From Clostridium muellerianum (GTDB lineage: Bacteria > Bacillota > Clostridia > Clostridiales > Clostridiaceae): a stretch of 64,000 nt of DNA. Each line of letters starts with the position of its first letter. Position 1 is the stretch's first letter. The DNA lies in the NCBI RefSeq assembly GCF_012926525.1, contig NZ_JABBNI010000066.1, forward strand, positions 1 to 64,000, given 5' to 3'. Shown here piece by piece: positions 7,865-17,456 of this stretch. The position numbers and the translations under genes are program-made. Under the pieces are notes generated by a model. It made no database searches, was not told the DNA's origin, and was given only the letters and a program-made list of their open reading frames with translations.

Positions 7865-7955
7865 TATTTTTTCCTCCTAAAACGTGTTTCCTTGATTTTA
7901 TGATTTCATTATATTAGAGTTGAATAAAACATTCTGTAACTTATGTTACGAAAAT

Positions 7956-7996
7956 AAAAAAAGGTTATCCCAAAAGTAAAAATTTGTGATAACCTG
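7956..7996 (-). terminator. terminator of the LUD gene
   Basis: On the minus strand, AGGTTATC and GATAACCT (7963-7970 and 7989-7996) form an 8-bp stem followed by seven T. It lies right after the LUD protein gene. Confidence 0.75.
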
Positions 7997-8002
7997 CAAG
8001 TT

Positions 8003-8644
8003 TTAATATCCTAAATCTTTTCCAACTATTATAACCTTTATTCTTCCTTTTTGGCCTTGTCTTCTTATTAGTACATAGTCATTACATATTCTTTCATTGC
8101 TATTACAATCCACACAATATCCCACTTTAGCACAAGGTGTATTTCTATTCAGTCTTTTTGCATTAGCTGGAGCTGAACAATTTTTATTACGTTTTATGGC
8201 TTCATCTAAATTGCTTACAATTTTATTTACACCGACAATTACTATTACTTTATCTGGTCCATAAATCATAGCAGCAACTCTATTACCATTGCCATCTACA
8301 TTATATAATTCGCCTTGTTCAGTAACAGCATTACTGCTTGCAAAGTATACATCTGCCATAAAGGTTTTTCTAAAAATATTTTTTATATCATCAGGTGTTA
8401 AATTGTTTTCATATCTATCAAGAAAATTAAAGTTACCACATCTTAGAAAATCAATAATATTTGTTTCAAAAAGAGTCATAGATCCCCCTACGGATACAGT
8501 ATCTCCTTCTTTAACGAATTCCTTTATTTTATCTAACAGAGCATTTTCGTCTTTTACAAAACAGGCTTCCATATTATTTTTTTCGAGAGCTTGTATAGTT
8601 CTTTTAACTTTTTCATCCAACACCCATTGAGCATTATTATCCAT
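8003..8644 (-). CDS. LUD-domain protein (lactate utilisation LutC/LutB-like)
   Basis: The 213-residue protein fits the LUD fold: VSVGGSMTLFETNIIDFLR near residue 55, FASSNAVTEQGELYNVDGNGNRVAAMIYGP in the middle and VIVGVNKIV after it. Near the C-terminus are four Cys in a CAKVGYCVDCNSNERIC run, a variation often seen in clostridial members. LUD proteins such as LutC act with LutA/LutB in lactate oxidation; those partners are absent here, so the role is uncertain. A TTG five codons upstream sits inside the RBS (TTGGAGGTG); the ATG at 8644, eight bases after GGAGG, is the start. Confidence 0.85.
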   Translation of the reverse strand: MDNNAQWVLDEKVKRTIQALEKNNMEACFVKDENALLDKIKEFVKEGDTVSVGGSMTLFETNIIDFLRCGNFNFLDRYENNLTPDDIKNIFRKTFMADVYFASSNAVTEQGELYNVDGNGNRVAAMIYGPDKVIVIVGVNKIVSNLDEAIKRNKNCSAPANAKRLNRNTPCAKVGYCVDCNSNERICNDYVLIRRQGQKGRIKVIIVGKDLGY

Positions 8645-8716
8645 TATGTACACCTCCAAAATTTATTCTAGATTTAAATATAGTATATAAAATTTATATT
8701 TGTTTTTCAATGTTAA

Positions 8717-8818
8717 GAAGAACAAGTTGAAGAAGGTCAGATAAGATGTATGAAGTGCAAAGAATTAAATACTAAATGCAGCAAAGTTACTGAGAAAGAG
8801 ATAATAATAAAAAACTAA
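8717..8818 (+). pseudogene. short Cys-rich reading frame, possible gene remnant
   Basis: A 33-codon open run, ending at TAA 8816-8818, encodes RCMKCKELNTKCSKVTEKE, with a C-x2-C and a further Cys as in small zinc-ribbon proteins. It opens right after a stop and has no upstream RBS or good start; an internal ATG at 8750 also lacks one. It overlaps the cold-shock terminator. It may be the decayed end of a gene or chance. Confidence 0.25.
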
Positions 8819-8845
8819 AGGGATACTAACCTAAAATATCCCTTT
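8801..8845 (-). terminator. terminator of the cold-shock gene
   Basis: AAAGGGATA (8817-8825) pairs with TATCCCTTT (8837-8845) about an 11-base loop. Read on the minus strand it is followed by a T-rich tail, and it lies 19 bases after the csp stop codon. Confidence 0.8.
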
Positions 8846-8863
8846 GACAATGGAGTTCATTAA

Positions 8864-9067
8864 TTACATTTTTTGAACATTTGAAGCTTGAAGTCCTTTT
8901 GGTGTTTTAACTACATCATATTGAACTTGCTGTCCCTCATTTAAATCCTTTCTTTTTCCGTCCTCTTTTATAGCAGAATAATGTACAAATACATCCGATC
9001 CATCTTCTCCTGATATAAAACCAAATCCTTTTTCATCATTAAACCATTTTACTGTACCTGTTAACAT
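8864..9067 (-). CDS. cold-shock protein, CspA family
   Basis: The 67-residue single-domain RNA/ssDNA-binding protein starts [19 protein letters not shown] (RNP1, with KGFGFI) and contains DVFVHYSAI (RNP2). It ends [13 protein letters not shown], typical of the family. Such proteins act as RNA chaperones. The ATG at 9067 is eight bases after GGAGG; an in-frame TTG at 9082 lies in the RBS. Divergent from the his operon. Confidence 0.95.
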   Translation of the reverse strand: MLTGTVKWFNDEKGFGFISGEDGSDVFVHYSAIKEDGKRKDLNEGQQVQYDVVKTPKGLQASNVQKM

Positions 9068-9162
9068 TGTTAAAACCTCCAAAAATTTAATAAAATTATT
9101 ATTTTTTTATTATGTGCACTATTTAATTTATAATACATCATTAATAATTAACTTTTTAGGTA

Positions 9163-9199
9163 TTGATTTTTTTTTTATAACTTGTTACAATAACGTTAT
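9163..9199 (+). promoter_or_regulatory. putative promoter and palindrome upstream of the his operon
   Basis: TTGATT (9163-9168) and TACAAT (9186-9191) are separated by 17 bases, a good housekeeping promoter. The palindrome ATAACGTTAT (9190-9199) overlaps the -10 region and could be an operator. No T-box or His leader peptide was seen, so regulation is probably by a DNA-binding repressor. Confidence 0.45.
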
Positions 9200-9259
9200 A
9201 TTATTTTAACGATTTAGCATACTAAATTGATAACGCGATAAAATAAGGAAGTGAAACAT

Positions 9260-10435
9260 ATGATAAGTTGGAAAAGATATATTCCAGAAGGAACAAAAGA
9301 TACGTTATTTGAGGAATGTTCAAGGAAAGTAGCAATAGAAAGTATACTTAGAAAAACTTATATACACAGCGGATTTTTAGAAGTTAAGTCTCCCACTTTA
9401 GAATTTTATGATGTTTTTAGCGGGGAAGATCATACGCTTCCACAGGAAAAAATGTATAAGCTTTTTGATAATCACGGAAGAATATTAGTGCTTAGACCGG
9501 ATATGACAACTCCTATAGCAAGAATAGCAGCTACAAAATTAAAAGAAGTAACTCATCCACTAAGGTTATGCTATACATCAGATGTTTATAGGGTAAACGA
9601 AAGCTTAAATGGTAAGAATAGTGAAATTACTCAGTCGGGTATTGAGATTATTGGAGTTAAAAGTTTAAAGGCTGATGCGGAAGCTATAATCACAGGTATA
9701 ACAGCATTAATAAATTGTGGAGTAGAGGATTTTAAAATAGAGCTTGGTCATGCCGAATTTTTTAAGGCTATTATAGAAGATGTATTAATAAACGATGAGG
9801 AAAAAGAAAAACTTAGAGTATATATAGAAAATAAAAATTTTACAGCGTTATGTGAGTTTTTAGATAGAAATAAAAATAGTATGGATGAAAATACATTAAA
9901 AATTTTAAAAGAATTACCAAAGTTGTTTGGAAATATGGATATATTAGATGTAGCTTGTACTTATATAGACAACCAGAAGGCGTTAGAAGCCATAAATAAT
10001 ATAAAAGTGGTATATGAAATAATAAAAGATGCAGGGCTTGGCGGTTATGTATCTGTAGATTTAGGAATGGTGCATTACTTGAATTATTACACAGGAATAA
10101 TTTTTAGAGGATATGCAGAAGGGGTTGGAGGAAACATACTCAGTGGAGGAAGATATGATAATTTAATAAAACAATTTGGTCAGCAGCAGGAAGCTACTGG
10201 TTTTGCGGTAAATGTAGATAGCATTATAAGGGCTTTAGAAAATAGTGGACAAATTACTGAAAATACATTAAGAAGGATTCTAATTTACTATAAAAATGAA
10301 AATTTTAAAAAAGCTTATGATGCAGCGTTGAAACTTAGAGAAAGTGGTGCTGTTGTAGAATTAAGTTTATTTGACTTTGAAAATGATGCTGAGAAATATG
10401 CAAGAGAAAAGGAAATGGAATTTATTAAAATATAG
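9260..10435 (+). CDS. hisZ: ATP phosphoribosyltransferase regulatory subunit
   Basis: This 391-residue paralogue of histidyl-tRNA synthetase (class II core with RPDMTTPIARIAA, motif 2-like) lacks the anticodon-binding domain. HisZ does not charge tRNA; it forms a hetero-octamer with short-form HisG and allows histidine feedback. The short HisG encoded next confirms the pairing. ATG at 9260 lies eight bases after AAGGAAG; a GTG at 9251 is too close. First gene of the his operon. Confidence 0.93.
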   Translation: MISWKRYIPEGTKDTLFEECSRKVAIESILRKTYIHSGFLEVKSPTLEFYDVFSGEDHTLPQEKMYKLFDNHGRILVLRPDMTTPIARIAATKLKEVTHPLRLCYTSDVYRVNESLNGKNSEITQSGIEIIGVKSLKADAEAIITGITALINCGVEDFKIELGHAEFFKAIIEDVLINDEEKEKLRVYIENKNFTALCEFLDRNKNSMDENTLKILKELPKLFGNMDILDVACTYIDNQKALEAINNIKVVYEIIKDAGLGGYVSVDLGMVHYLNYYTGIIFRGYAEGVGGNILSGGRYDNLIKQFGQQQEATGFAVNVDSIIRALENSGQITENTLRRILIYYKNENFKKAYDAALKLRESGAVVELSLFDFENDAEKYAREKEMEFIKI

Positions 10436-10471
10436 AATTTAGAATAGAGCATAGAAATGGAGCGTTTTGAC

Positions 10472-11131
10472 ATGGAAAATAGAAAAACAATTAAAATAGC
10501 TTTAACCAAGGGCAGAATTGAAAAATATGCTGTAGATATATTCCATAAGTCAGGTATAGATTGTAGTGAGCTGATGAATAAAGGTAGAAAGTTAATATTT
10601 CATAATGAGAAATTTAATATAGATTTTGTTTTAGTAAAGGCTCCAGATGTTTTAACTTATGTGGAACATGGAGTAGTTGACATGGGTATAGTTGGAAAGG
10701 ATACTTTACTAGAGCAAAATAGGAGTTTTTATGAAGTATTGGATTTGAAATTTGGAAAGTGTAGGTTTGCAGTTGCAGGACCTAAAAATTCAGATTTTTA
10801 TGAAGGTTATAATAGAAAAAAAATAGCTACAAAATATCCTAATGTAGCTAGAAATTATTTTAGAAAAATAGGTCAGGATGTAGAAATTATAAAAATAGAA
10901 GGTTCCGTGGAGTTAGCTCCAATACTAGGGTTAGCAGATGCTATAGTTGATATTGTGGAAACGGGAAATACATTAAAGGAAAATGGATTAGTTGTATATG
11001 ATGATATATGCAGTATTAGTGCAAGATTGGTAGTAAATATAGCTAGTATGAAAATGAAGAAGAATGAAATAGAAGAAATAGTAGATTTGGTTCAAACTGA
11101 AATGAAACTAGGAGAATTAGTATTGGAATAA
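10472..11131 (+). CDS. hisG: ATP phosphoribosyltransferase, short form
   Basis: This 219-residue catalytic subunit performs the first step of histidine synthesis, ATP + PRPP to phosphoribosyl-ATP. It begins with [11 protein letters not shown], and contains [13 protein letters not shown] and [12 protein letters not shown], the PRPP-binding region. It lacks the C-terminal regulatory domain of the long form (about 290-300 residues), so it depends on HisZ. The ATG at 10472 follows GGAG; an earlier ATG at 10457 lacks an RBS. Confidence 0.95.
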   Translation: MENRKTIKIALTKGRIEKYAVDIFHKSGIDCSELMNKGRKLIFHNEKFNIDFVLVKAPDVLTYVEHGVVDMGIVGKDTLLEQNRSFYEVLDLKFGKCRFAVAGPKNSDFYEGYNRKKIATKYPNVARNYFRKIGQDVEIIKIEGSVELAPILGLADAIVDIVETGNTLKENGLVVYDDICSISARLVVNIASMKMKKNEIEEIVDLVQTEMKLGELVLE

Positions 11132-11180
11132 TAAATATCATTTTATATGTTTTTAAATCATGGCAGTGGAGGTAATAAAC

Positions 11181-12482
11181 ATGAGTATTATAAATACTAT
11201 ATATGGAAATACAGAAGAAGGGAAGGAATTTTTAAAAGGCTTACAAAATAGAGAAGAAGCAGTGCATGAAGAAATAACCCAAAAGGTTCAAGTTATTCTT
11301 AAAGATATAAAAGAAAATGGAGATAAAGCATTAATTTCTTATACTAATAAGTTTGATAGTAAAAATGTAAATGTAAAAAATATTTTGGTGACTAAAGAAG
11401 AAATAGAAAAAGCTTATGAAAGTGTAGAAAAAGAATTTATAGATGCCATAAATTTAGCAGTGGAGAATATAAAATTTTTTCATGAAAAACAAAAAAGAAA
11501 TTCTTGGATGATTACAAAGGATAAGGAGGTTGTATTGGGACAACAAGTAAGACCATTGGAAAAAGTTGGGGTATATGTACCAGGAGGAACTGCAGCTTAT
11601 CCATCATCAGTACTTATGAATACAATTCCAGCAAAAGTAGCAGGGGTTCGTAATATAACTATGGTGACTCCTCCTTTAAAAGATGGAAGTATAAATCCTA
11701 ATATTTTAGTTGCAGCAGATATAGCTGGAGTAGATAAAATTTATAAAATAGGTGGAGCACAGGCTATAGCTGCAATGGCTTTTGGTACAGAAACAGTAGA
11801 AAGAGTTGATAAAATAGTGGGACCTGGAAACATATATGTAGCTATGGCTAAAAAAAGTGTTTATGGAAATGTAGATATAGATATGATAGCAGGACCTAGT
11901 GAAATATTAGTTATAGCAGACGAAAGTGCTAATGCAAAATATATAGCAGCAGATTTAATGTCTCAAGCTGAGCATGATAAGTTAGCCTCCTCCATATTAA
12001 TAACAACTTCAAAGGAGCTGGCAAAAAAAGTTAAAGAACAATTAAAAATACAGGTAGAAAAATTAAGTCGTAAAGATATAGTATTATATTCTCTTAAAAA
12101 TTATGGTGCTATTATACTAACAGATAATATGGAGCAAGCTATCGAAATATCAAATAATATAGCGCCAGAACATTTAGAACTATGTATAAAAGATCCATTT
12201 CTAACTTTAGGAGATATAAAAAATGCGGGATCTATATTTCTTGGACATTTTTCACCAGAACCTTTAGGTGATTATATAGCTGGACCTAATCACGTACTTC
12301 CAACCAGCGGAACTGCAAGATTTTTTTCACCTCTTTCCGTAGACGATTTTGTAAAAAAGAGCAGTTTCATACGTTATTCAAAAGAAGCTTTATTAGATGT
12401 TGGAGATAAAATTGTAAAGTTAGCTGAAACTGAGGGACTTACGGCTCATGCAAATTCAATAAAGGTAAGAATGGAAGATTAA
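11181..12482 (+). CDS. hisD: histidinol dehydrogenase
   Basis: The 433-residue Zn enzyme carries out the last two steps, oxidising histidinol to histidine with two NAD+. Seen are MSQAEHDKLA (Gln and His zinc ligands), VGPGNIYVAMAK, DMIAGPSEILV and IAPEHLELC (catalytic Glu-His). GGAGG lies 9 bases before the ATG at 11181; an in-frame ATG at 11160 is rejected. Spacing to hisG is 49 bases. Confidence 0.97.
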   Translation: MSIINTIYGNTEEGKEFLKGLQNREEAVHEEITQKVQVILKDIKENGDKALISYTNKFDSKNVNVKNILVTKEEIEKAYESVEKEFIDAINLAVENIKFFHEKQKRNSWMITKDKEVVLGQQVRPLEKVGVYVPGGTAAYPSSVLMNTIPAKVAGVRNITMVTPPLKDGSINPNILVAADIAGVDKIYKIGGAQAIAAMAFGTETVERVDKIVGPGNIYVAMAKKSVYGNVDIDMIAGPSEILVIADESANAKYIAADLMSQAEHDKLASSILITTSKELAKKVKEQLKIQVEKLSRKDIVLYSLKNYGAIILTDNMEQAIEISNNIAPEHLELCIKDPFLTLGDIKNAGSIFLGHFSPEPLGDYIAGPNHVLPTSGTARFFSPLSVDDFVKKSSFIRYSKEALLDVGDKIVKLAETEGLTAHANSIKVRMED

Positions 12483-12548
12483 CATAATACAAAATATTAA
12501 GTTGAAGGTTAGTAACCTAAAAAGTTAAGAGTTATGGAAGGTGATAGT

Positions 12549-13133
12549 ATGAGAGAAGCACATATAGATAGAAAAACTTCAGAAACAGATATTAGTATAG
12601 AGATAAATTTAGATGGAAGTGGAAAATATGATATAGATACGGGCATAGGATTTTTTGATCATATGTTATGTCTTATGTCAAAGCATGGATTAATGGATGT
12701 TAAGATAAAAGCAAAAGGAGATCTTTATGTAGATCCCCATCATACTATTGAAGATGTAGGTATAACTCTTGGAAAATGCATAGAAAAGGCTTTAGAAGAC
12801 AAGAGTGGTATAAAAAGATATGGAACAGTATTTCTTCCCATGGATGAGGCATTAGCTATGGTTTCTATGGATATAAGCGGAAGACCTTATATAGTGTTTG
12901 ATGCTGAATTTAGCTCAGATAAGGTGGGAGAAATGGATACGGAATTAGTAGAAGAATTTTTTAGAGCAGTGGCTTTTAATGCAGGCATAACTCTTCATGA
13001 AAAAATATTTTATGGGAAAAATAGCCATCATATGATAGAAGCTTTATTTAAAGCTTTTGGAAAGGCATTAAAAGAAGCAGTTACAAGGGATGAAAGAATA
13101 AAAGGAGTTATGTCCACAAAAGGCAGCTTATAG
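12549..13133 (+). CDS. hisB: imidazoleglycerol-phosphate dehydratase
   Basis: The 194-residue protein is the stand-alone dehydratase; the histidinol phosphatase domain fused to HisB in enterobacteria is missing, in keeping with a PHP-type phosphatase at 18.1 kb. Manganese-binding motifs GFFDHML, DPHHTIEDVGI and NSHHMIEALFKAFG are all present. GAAGGTG precedes the ATG. Confidence 0.97.
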   Translation: MREAHIDRKTSETDISIEINLDGSGKYDIDTGIGFFDHMLCLMSKHGLMDVKIKAKGDLYVDPHHTIEDVGITLGKCIEKALEDKSGIKRYGTVFLPMDEALAMVSMDISGRPYIVFDAEFSSDKVGEMDTELVEEFFRAVAFNAGITLHEKIFYGKNSHHMIEALFKAFGKALKEAVTRDERIKGVMSTKGSL

Positions 13134-13152
13134 TGAAAGAGGTGTGAATATA

Positions 13153-13755
13153 TTGATTTCAATTATAGATTATGGAATGGGAAATTTAAGAAGTGTTCAA
13201 AAAGCTTTGGAATATATAGGAGAGAAAGCTTTAGTAACTTCAAATACAGAGGAGATACTAAATAGTAATGGTATTATTCTTCCAGGAGTAGGTGCTTTTC
13301 CAGATGCTATGGAAAATTTGAAAAAAAAATCATTAGATAAAGCTTTAAAAGAAGCTGTAGATAAAGGAATACCTACTCTTGGCATATGTCTTGGAATGCA
13401 GCTTTTATTTTCAAAAGGCGAAGAAGTAAGAGAATGCGATGGTTTAGGTTTTTTTAAAGGAACCATAAAAAAGATGTATGGAAATATAAAAATACCTCAT
13501 ATGGGATGGAATAGTCTTAAAATAGAAAAAACATGTGAGCTTCTAAGAGGAATAGATGAGGAATGTTATGTGTATTTTGTTCATTCGTTTTATGCAGAAA
13601 TAGAAAATAAAGACGTATTAAATGTTACTAGTAAGTATGGAATAGATGTACCAGCAGTTGTAAGCCAAGGCAATTTGTTTGGAACACAGTTTCATCCTGA
13701 AAAAAGTGGAGATGTAGGCATAAAAATTCTTAAAAATTTTGCTAGTTTAACTTAG
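13153..13755 (+). CDS. hisH: imidazole glycerol phosphate synthase, glutaminase subunit
   Basis: The 200-residue class I glutamine amidotransferase supplies ammonia to HisF. Nucleophile Cys is in GICLGMQLL, and the His/Glu pair in FGTQFHPEKSGDVG. DYGMGNLRSV begins the protein. The TTG at 13153, eight bases after GAGGTG, is the start; the GTG at 13144 overlaps that RBS. Ten bases after hisB. Confidence 0.96.
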   Translation: MISIIDYGMGNLRSVQKALEYIGEKALVTSNTEEILNSNGIILPGVGAFPDAMENLKKKSLDKALKEAVDKGIPTLGICLGMQLLFSKGEEVRECDGLGFFKGTIKKMYGNIKIPHMGWNSLKIEKTCELLRGIDEECYVYFVHSFYAEIENKDVLNVTSKYGIDVPAVVSQGNLFGTQFHPEKSGDVGIKILKNFASLT

Positions 13756-13770
13756 AAAGAGGTGTTTTTA

Positions 13771-14484
13771 GTGATAATACTTCCAGCTATAGATTTAAAG
13801 GATGGAAAATGTGTAAGATTATATCAAGGAAAAATGGATTCTTCTGAAATAGTAGCTAAAGATGTTTTGGAAACAGCATTAGAATTTAAAACATGCAATG
13901 CAGAATATATTCACATGGTGGATTTAGATGGAGCAGTTAAAGGTTCTATGAAGAATATAAATAAGATTTTAGATGTAGTAGATAAGGTTAAATTGCCTAT
14001 AGAAGTTGGCGGTGGAATAAGAAATATGGAAAAAATAGATTATCTTTTAACCAGAGGAATAAGCAGAATTATATTGGGTACAGCAGCTTTAAATAATCCT
14101 AATCTAGTAATTGAGGCAGTTAAAAAGTATGGAGAAAAAATAGCAGTAGGAATAGATGCAAAAGATGAAAAAGTAGCTGTAGATGGTTGGGTGAATGTAA
14201 GTAGTGTAGATTACATAGATTTTGCAAAAGAGATGGAAAGAATAGGCGTTAAAACTATTATCTTTACTGATATAAGTAAGGATGGAACACTTCAAGGACC
14301 TAATTTAGAACAATTAGAAAAAATACAAAACAGTGTAAGTTGCAATATAATAGCCTCCGGTGGAATTAAGAGTATAGAGGATTTAAAAGTCATAAATCAA
14401 ATGGGGATTTATGGAGCAATTACAGGTAAGGCTATATATTCTGGAAACATAGATCTAGAAGAAGCTATAAAGGTTTGTAAATAG
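13771..14484 (+). CDS. hisA: ProFAR isomerase
   Basis: The 237-residue TIM barrel isomerises ProFAR to PRFAR. The two catalytic Asp are in [13 protein letters not shown] near the N-terminus and [13 protein letters not shown] in the second half, the internal pseudo-duplication shared with HisF. The GTG at 13771 is seven bases after GAGGTG. Spaced 15 bases from hisH. Confidence 0.96.
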   Translation: MIILPAIDLKDGKCVRLYQGKMDSSEIVAKDVLETALEFKTCNAEYIHMVDLDGAVKGSMKNINKILDVVDKVKLPIEVGGGIRNMEKIDYLLTRGISRIILGTAALNNPNLVIEAVKKYGEKIAVGIDAKDEKVAVDGWVNVSSVDYIDFAKEMERIGVKTIIFTDISKDGTLQGPNLEQLEKIQNSVSCNIIASGGIKSIEDLKVINQMGIYGAITGKAIYSGNIDLEEAIKVCK

Positions 14485-14594
14485 ATTAATTCTTAACCTG
14501 TCAAGTTGTAAATTGCAATATGCTTATATTAAGTTTAAATTTTGAATTTGGGAAAGTTTGTAGAAAATAATAATAGTGAAGGAAGATTTAAGTT

Positions 14595-15659
14595 ATGAGT
14601 AAGTATTGGAGTGAGATTACAAAAAGTATAGAACCTTATGTGTGTGGTGAGCAGCCTAAGGACAAGAAATATATTAAATTGAATACAAATGAAAGTCCAT
14701 ATCCACCATCACCTAAAGTATTAGAAGCAATAAAAAATGCAGCTAATGGTGATTTGAGATTATATCCAGATCCTGATTGTGATGAACTTAGAAGTACTAT
14801 TGCTGAGTATTATAATTTGAATAAAGATGAAATTTTTATAGGTAATGGTTCTGATGAAGTTTTAGCTTTTTCATTTTTAACATTTTTTAATACTAATGAA
14901 ACTATTGTTTTCCCAGATATTAGCTATAGTTTTTATCCAGTTTATGCTGGTTTATATAATTTAAAATATAGACTTGCAAAATTACAAGAAGATTTTTCAA
15001 TACCAATTAGCGAGTTTATAGGAAAAAATGGAGGAGTGGTTATTCCAAATCCTAATGCACCTACAGGCAGGTATCTTGATGTAGATTCTATAAAAAAGAT
15101 TTTAAATTGTAATTCTAATAAGGTAGTTATAATTGATGAAGCGTATATAGATTTTGGTGGAGATTCAGTGGTAGAGCTTATAAAAGATTATGATAATCTT
15201 TTAGTAATACAAACACTTTCTAAATCAAGATCACTGGCGGGAATTCGTGTAGGTTTTGCTATGGGAAATAAAGAACTTATACAGGGATTAAATAGAGTGA
15301 AAAATTCTTTTAATTCCTATACCATAGATAGAGTTGCAGCGTCAGCGGCGATGGCAGCAATAAAAGATGAAGATTATTTTAAACAATGTGTAGAAAAAAT
15401 AATAAAAACGAGAGAAAGAATTGTAAAAAAACTAAATTCTCTAGGATTTAATGTAATACCTTCTGAAGCCAATTTTATTTTTATAACACATAAGAATTAT
15501 GCTGCTAATGATTTATTTATTAAGTTAAGAGAAAAAAGTGTGTTAGTAAGATATTTCAATAAGGAAAAAATAAATAATTATTTGAGAGTAAGTATAGGAT
15601 CAGATGAGGAAATGGATTTTTTTATTGAAAAATTCCAGGAAATTATAGATGAAGTTTAA
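14595..15659 (+). CDS. hisC: histidinol-phosphate aminotransferase
   Basis: This 354-residue PLP enzyme moves an amino group from glutamate to imidazoleacetol phosphate. The PLP-lysine motif is QTLSKSRSLAGIRVG; KLNTNESPYPPSP and IDEAYIDF are also diagnostic. The gene lies between hisA and hisF with a 110-base gap before it and 24 bases after, so it may have been added to an older hisBHAF core. RBS GAAGGA. Confidence 0.96.
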   Translation: MSKYWSEITKSIEPYVCGEQPKDKKYIKLNTNESPYPPSPKVLEAIKNAANGDLRLYPDPDCDELRSTIAEYYNLNKDEIFIGNGSDEVLAFSFLTFFNTNETIVFPDISYSFYPVYAGLYNLKYRLAKLQEDFSIPISEFIGKNGGVVIPNPNAPTGRYLDVDSIKKILNCNSNKVVIIDEAYIDFGGDSVVELIKDYDNLLVIQTLSKSRSLAGIRVGFAMGNKELIQGLNRVKNSFNSYTIDRVAASAAMAAIKDEDYFKQCVEKIIKTRERIVKKLNSLGFNVIPSEANFIFITHKNYAANDLFIKLREKSVLVRYFNKEKINNYLRVSIGSDEEMDFFIEKFQEIIDEV

Positions 15660-15683
15660 TGTTTATGAAAAGAGGTGAGAATT

Positions 15684-16445
15684 TTGCTTACAAAAAGAAT
15701 AGTACCATGCCTAGATGTAAAAATGGGCAGAGTAGTAAAAGGGGTTAACTTTGTAAATTTAAAAGATGTAGGAGATCCTGTAGATATAGCAGAAGCCTAC
15801 AATAAGGAAGGCGCAGATGAAATTGTATTTCTTGATATAACTGCTACCCATGAAGGAAGAAAAACTATGATAGATGTAGTTAGAAAAACAGCGGAAAAAG
15901 TATTTATTCCCCTTACAGTTGGCGGCGGTATAAAAGATCTAGAAGATTTTAAAAATATTTTAAGGGCTGGTGCTGATAAAGTATCTGTGAACTCAGCAGC
16001 AATAAGAAATCCAGAGCTTATAAAAGATGCTTCAGATAAATTTGGAAGTCAATGTGTAGTAGTAGCCATAGATGCTAGAATGAGAGAAGATAAAAGCGGT
16101 TGGAATGTAGTTATAAATGGAGGAAGAATAGACACAGGGTTAGATGCTATAGAATGGGCTAAAAAGACGGAAGGGCTTGGAGCTGGAGAAATACTTTTAA
16201 CAAGTATGAATACCGATGGAACAAAGTCTGGATACGATATAAAGCTTACAAAAGCTATAACAGAATCAGTAAATATTCCTGTAATAGCATCAGGAGGTTG
16301 TGGTACTTTAGAACATTTTTACGAAATCTTTGCAAATTCAGGAGCAGATGCAGCATTAGCAGCTTCACTTTTTCACTATAGAGAATTAAGTATAAAGGAA
16401 GTTAAAAAGTATTTAAAGGAAAAAAACATAGAAATAAGAGATTAG
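15684..16445 (+). CDS. hisF: imidazole glycerol phosphate synthase, cyclase subunit
   Basis: The 253-residue TIM barrel partners HisH to make imidazole glycerol phosphate and AICAR. Catalytic Asp are in [16 protein letters not shown] and [13 protein letters not shown]. The TTG start at 15684 ([12 protein letters not shown]) follows AGAGGTG with a good spacer; the upstream GTG at 15675 is rejected. A repeat element follows before hisI. Confidence 0.97.
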   Translation: MLTKRIVPCLDVKMGRVVKGVNFVNLKDVGDPVDIAEAYNKEGADEIVFLDITATHEGRKTMIDVVRKTAEKVFIPLTVGGGIKDLEDFKNILRAGADKVSVNSAAIRNPELIKDASDKFGSQCVVVAIDARMREDKSGWNVVINGGRIDTGLDAIEWAKKTEGLGAGEILLTSMNTDGTKSGYDIKLTKAITESVNIPVIASGGCGTLEHFYEIFANSGADAALAASLFHYRELSIKEVKKYLKEKNIEIRD

Positions 16446-16451
16446 ATTATA

Positions 16452-16565
16452 AGATACTCAACTTTCGCACATATTGCGAAGCAACTTTTTCAGAGGACAA
16501 TGAAGTTGAGTTTTCTTCCTTACATTGGAAAACTAGTTTATCCTCTAAAAAAATATTAAGTATCT
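16452..16565. repeat. MITE-like repeat between hisF and hisI
   Basis: Ends AGATACT (16452-16458) and AGTATCT (16559-16565) are inverted repeats. ACTCAACTT (16457-16465) and AAGTTGAGT (16503-16511) pair inside, as do AGAGGA and TCCTCT. The segment around CAGAGGACAATGAAG and the AGTTTTCTT...GAAAACTA motif recur in the element at 62.9 kb, and ACTCAACTTTCGCACATA recurs (inverted) at the end of the long repeat near 7.1 kb. No coding potential. It sits inside the his operon. Confidence 0.7.
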
Positions 16566-16611
16566 AGAAAAATAAATAGCTAAAGATTTATTATAGCAAA
16601 GAGGTAACAGT

Positions 16612-16947
16612 ATGGAAAATTTGGATAAGGTAAATTTAAAAAAAATAAGTTTTAACAATGGTTTAGTTCCTGCAATAGTTCAAGACTTTGAAAACAATGA
16701 AGTTCTTATGCTTGCTTATATGAATGAAGAATCTTTGAGAAAAACTATTGAAACAGGAACAACCTGGTTTTGGAGTAGATCTAGAAATGAATTTTGGAAT
16801 AAAGGAGCAACATCAGGGCATTATCAATATGTAAAAGCTATTTATGTGGATTGTGATGAGGATACTCTTCTTATAAAAGTAAATCAAATAGGACCTGCTT
16901 GTCATACAGGAAAGAGAACCTGTTTTTATAGAAATGTTTCAATTTAA
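16612..16947 (+). CDS. hisI: phosphoribosyl-AMP cyclohydrolase
   Basis: This 111-residue enzyme opens the purine ring of PR-AMP using zinc. Seen are [30 protein letters not shown] with the Asp/Cys metal ligands and [14 protein letters not shown] with the zinc Cys. It is a single-domain enzyme; the HisE activity is encoded separately next. RBS AAAGAGGT. It follows hisF across a 166-base spacer containing the repeat. Confidence 0.96.
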   Translation: MENLDKVNLKKISFNNGLVPAIVQDFENNEVLMLAYMNEESLRKTIETGTTWFWSRSRNEFWNKGATSGHYQYVKAIYVDCDEDTLLIKVNQIGPACHTGKRTCFYRNVSI

Positions 16948-16975
16948 AAGTATAATTTATTAAGGAGGAATTGAA

Positions 16976-17311
16976 ATGGAATCAAAAAACATAATAGAAC
17001 AACTTTATGAAATTATAGAAGCTAGAAGAGACAACCCAATAGAAAGATCTTACACAAGTTATCTTTTTAAAGAAGGAATAGATAAAATCCTAAAAAAAAT
17101 AGGAGAAGAAGCATCAGAAGTTATTATAGGAGCTAAAAATAATAGTAAAGAGGAAACAGTTTATGAAATAAGTGATTTGATTTATCACATTGTTGTTTTA
17201 ATGGCAGCACAGGGTATAAAAATAGAAGATATAACAGAAGAACTTGAAAAGAGAAGACAAAAAATATGCAATAAAAAACCAGAAAGAAAAGAAGTAGAAA
17301 GTATACATTAA
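16976..17311 (+). CDS. hisE: phosphoribosyl-ATP pyrophosphatase
   Basis: This 111-residue all-alpha pyrophosphohydrolase (MazG-like) converts PR-ATP to PR-AMP. The metal-binding [15 protein letters not shown] and [13 protein letters not shown] segments are visible. The last gene of the his operon, 28 bases after hisI, with a strong RBS (AAGGAGGAA) and followed by a hairpin terminator. Confidence 0.95.
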   Translation: MESKNIIEQLYEIIEARRDNPIERSYTSYLFKEGIDKILKKIGEEASEVIIGAKNNSKEETVYEISDLIYHIVVLMAAQGIKIEDITEELEKRRQKICNKKPERKEVESIH

Positions 17312-17324
17312 GAATTAAAGTTAG

Positions 17325-17353
17325 TGACCTAAGATATAAAATGTCTTAGGTCA
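17325..17353 (+). terminator. terminator of the his operon
   Basis: TGACCTAAGA (17325-17334) and TCTTAGGTCA (17344-17353) form a 10-bp perfect stem about a 9-base loop just after hisE. The following T content is modest. Confidence 0.65.
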
Positions 17354-17456
17354 TTAAGTATGTGAAAAACAATATTAAATAAGCATACCTTATATTACAA
17401 AAATATGGTACTATGTAATTGTAATGCATTTTATGTAATGTGGGGGGGAATTATAA

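Noticed and set aside
8289-8630. 113-codon plus-strand frame
   Set aside because: Antisense shadow of the LUD gene, which has clear family motifs.
9083-9259. Histidine T-box or leader peptide before hisZ
   Set aside because: No T-box sequence, no run of His codons, and no terminator hairpin in the 177-base spacer.
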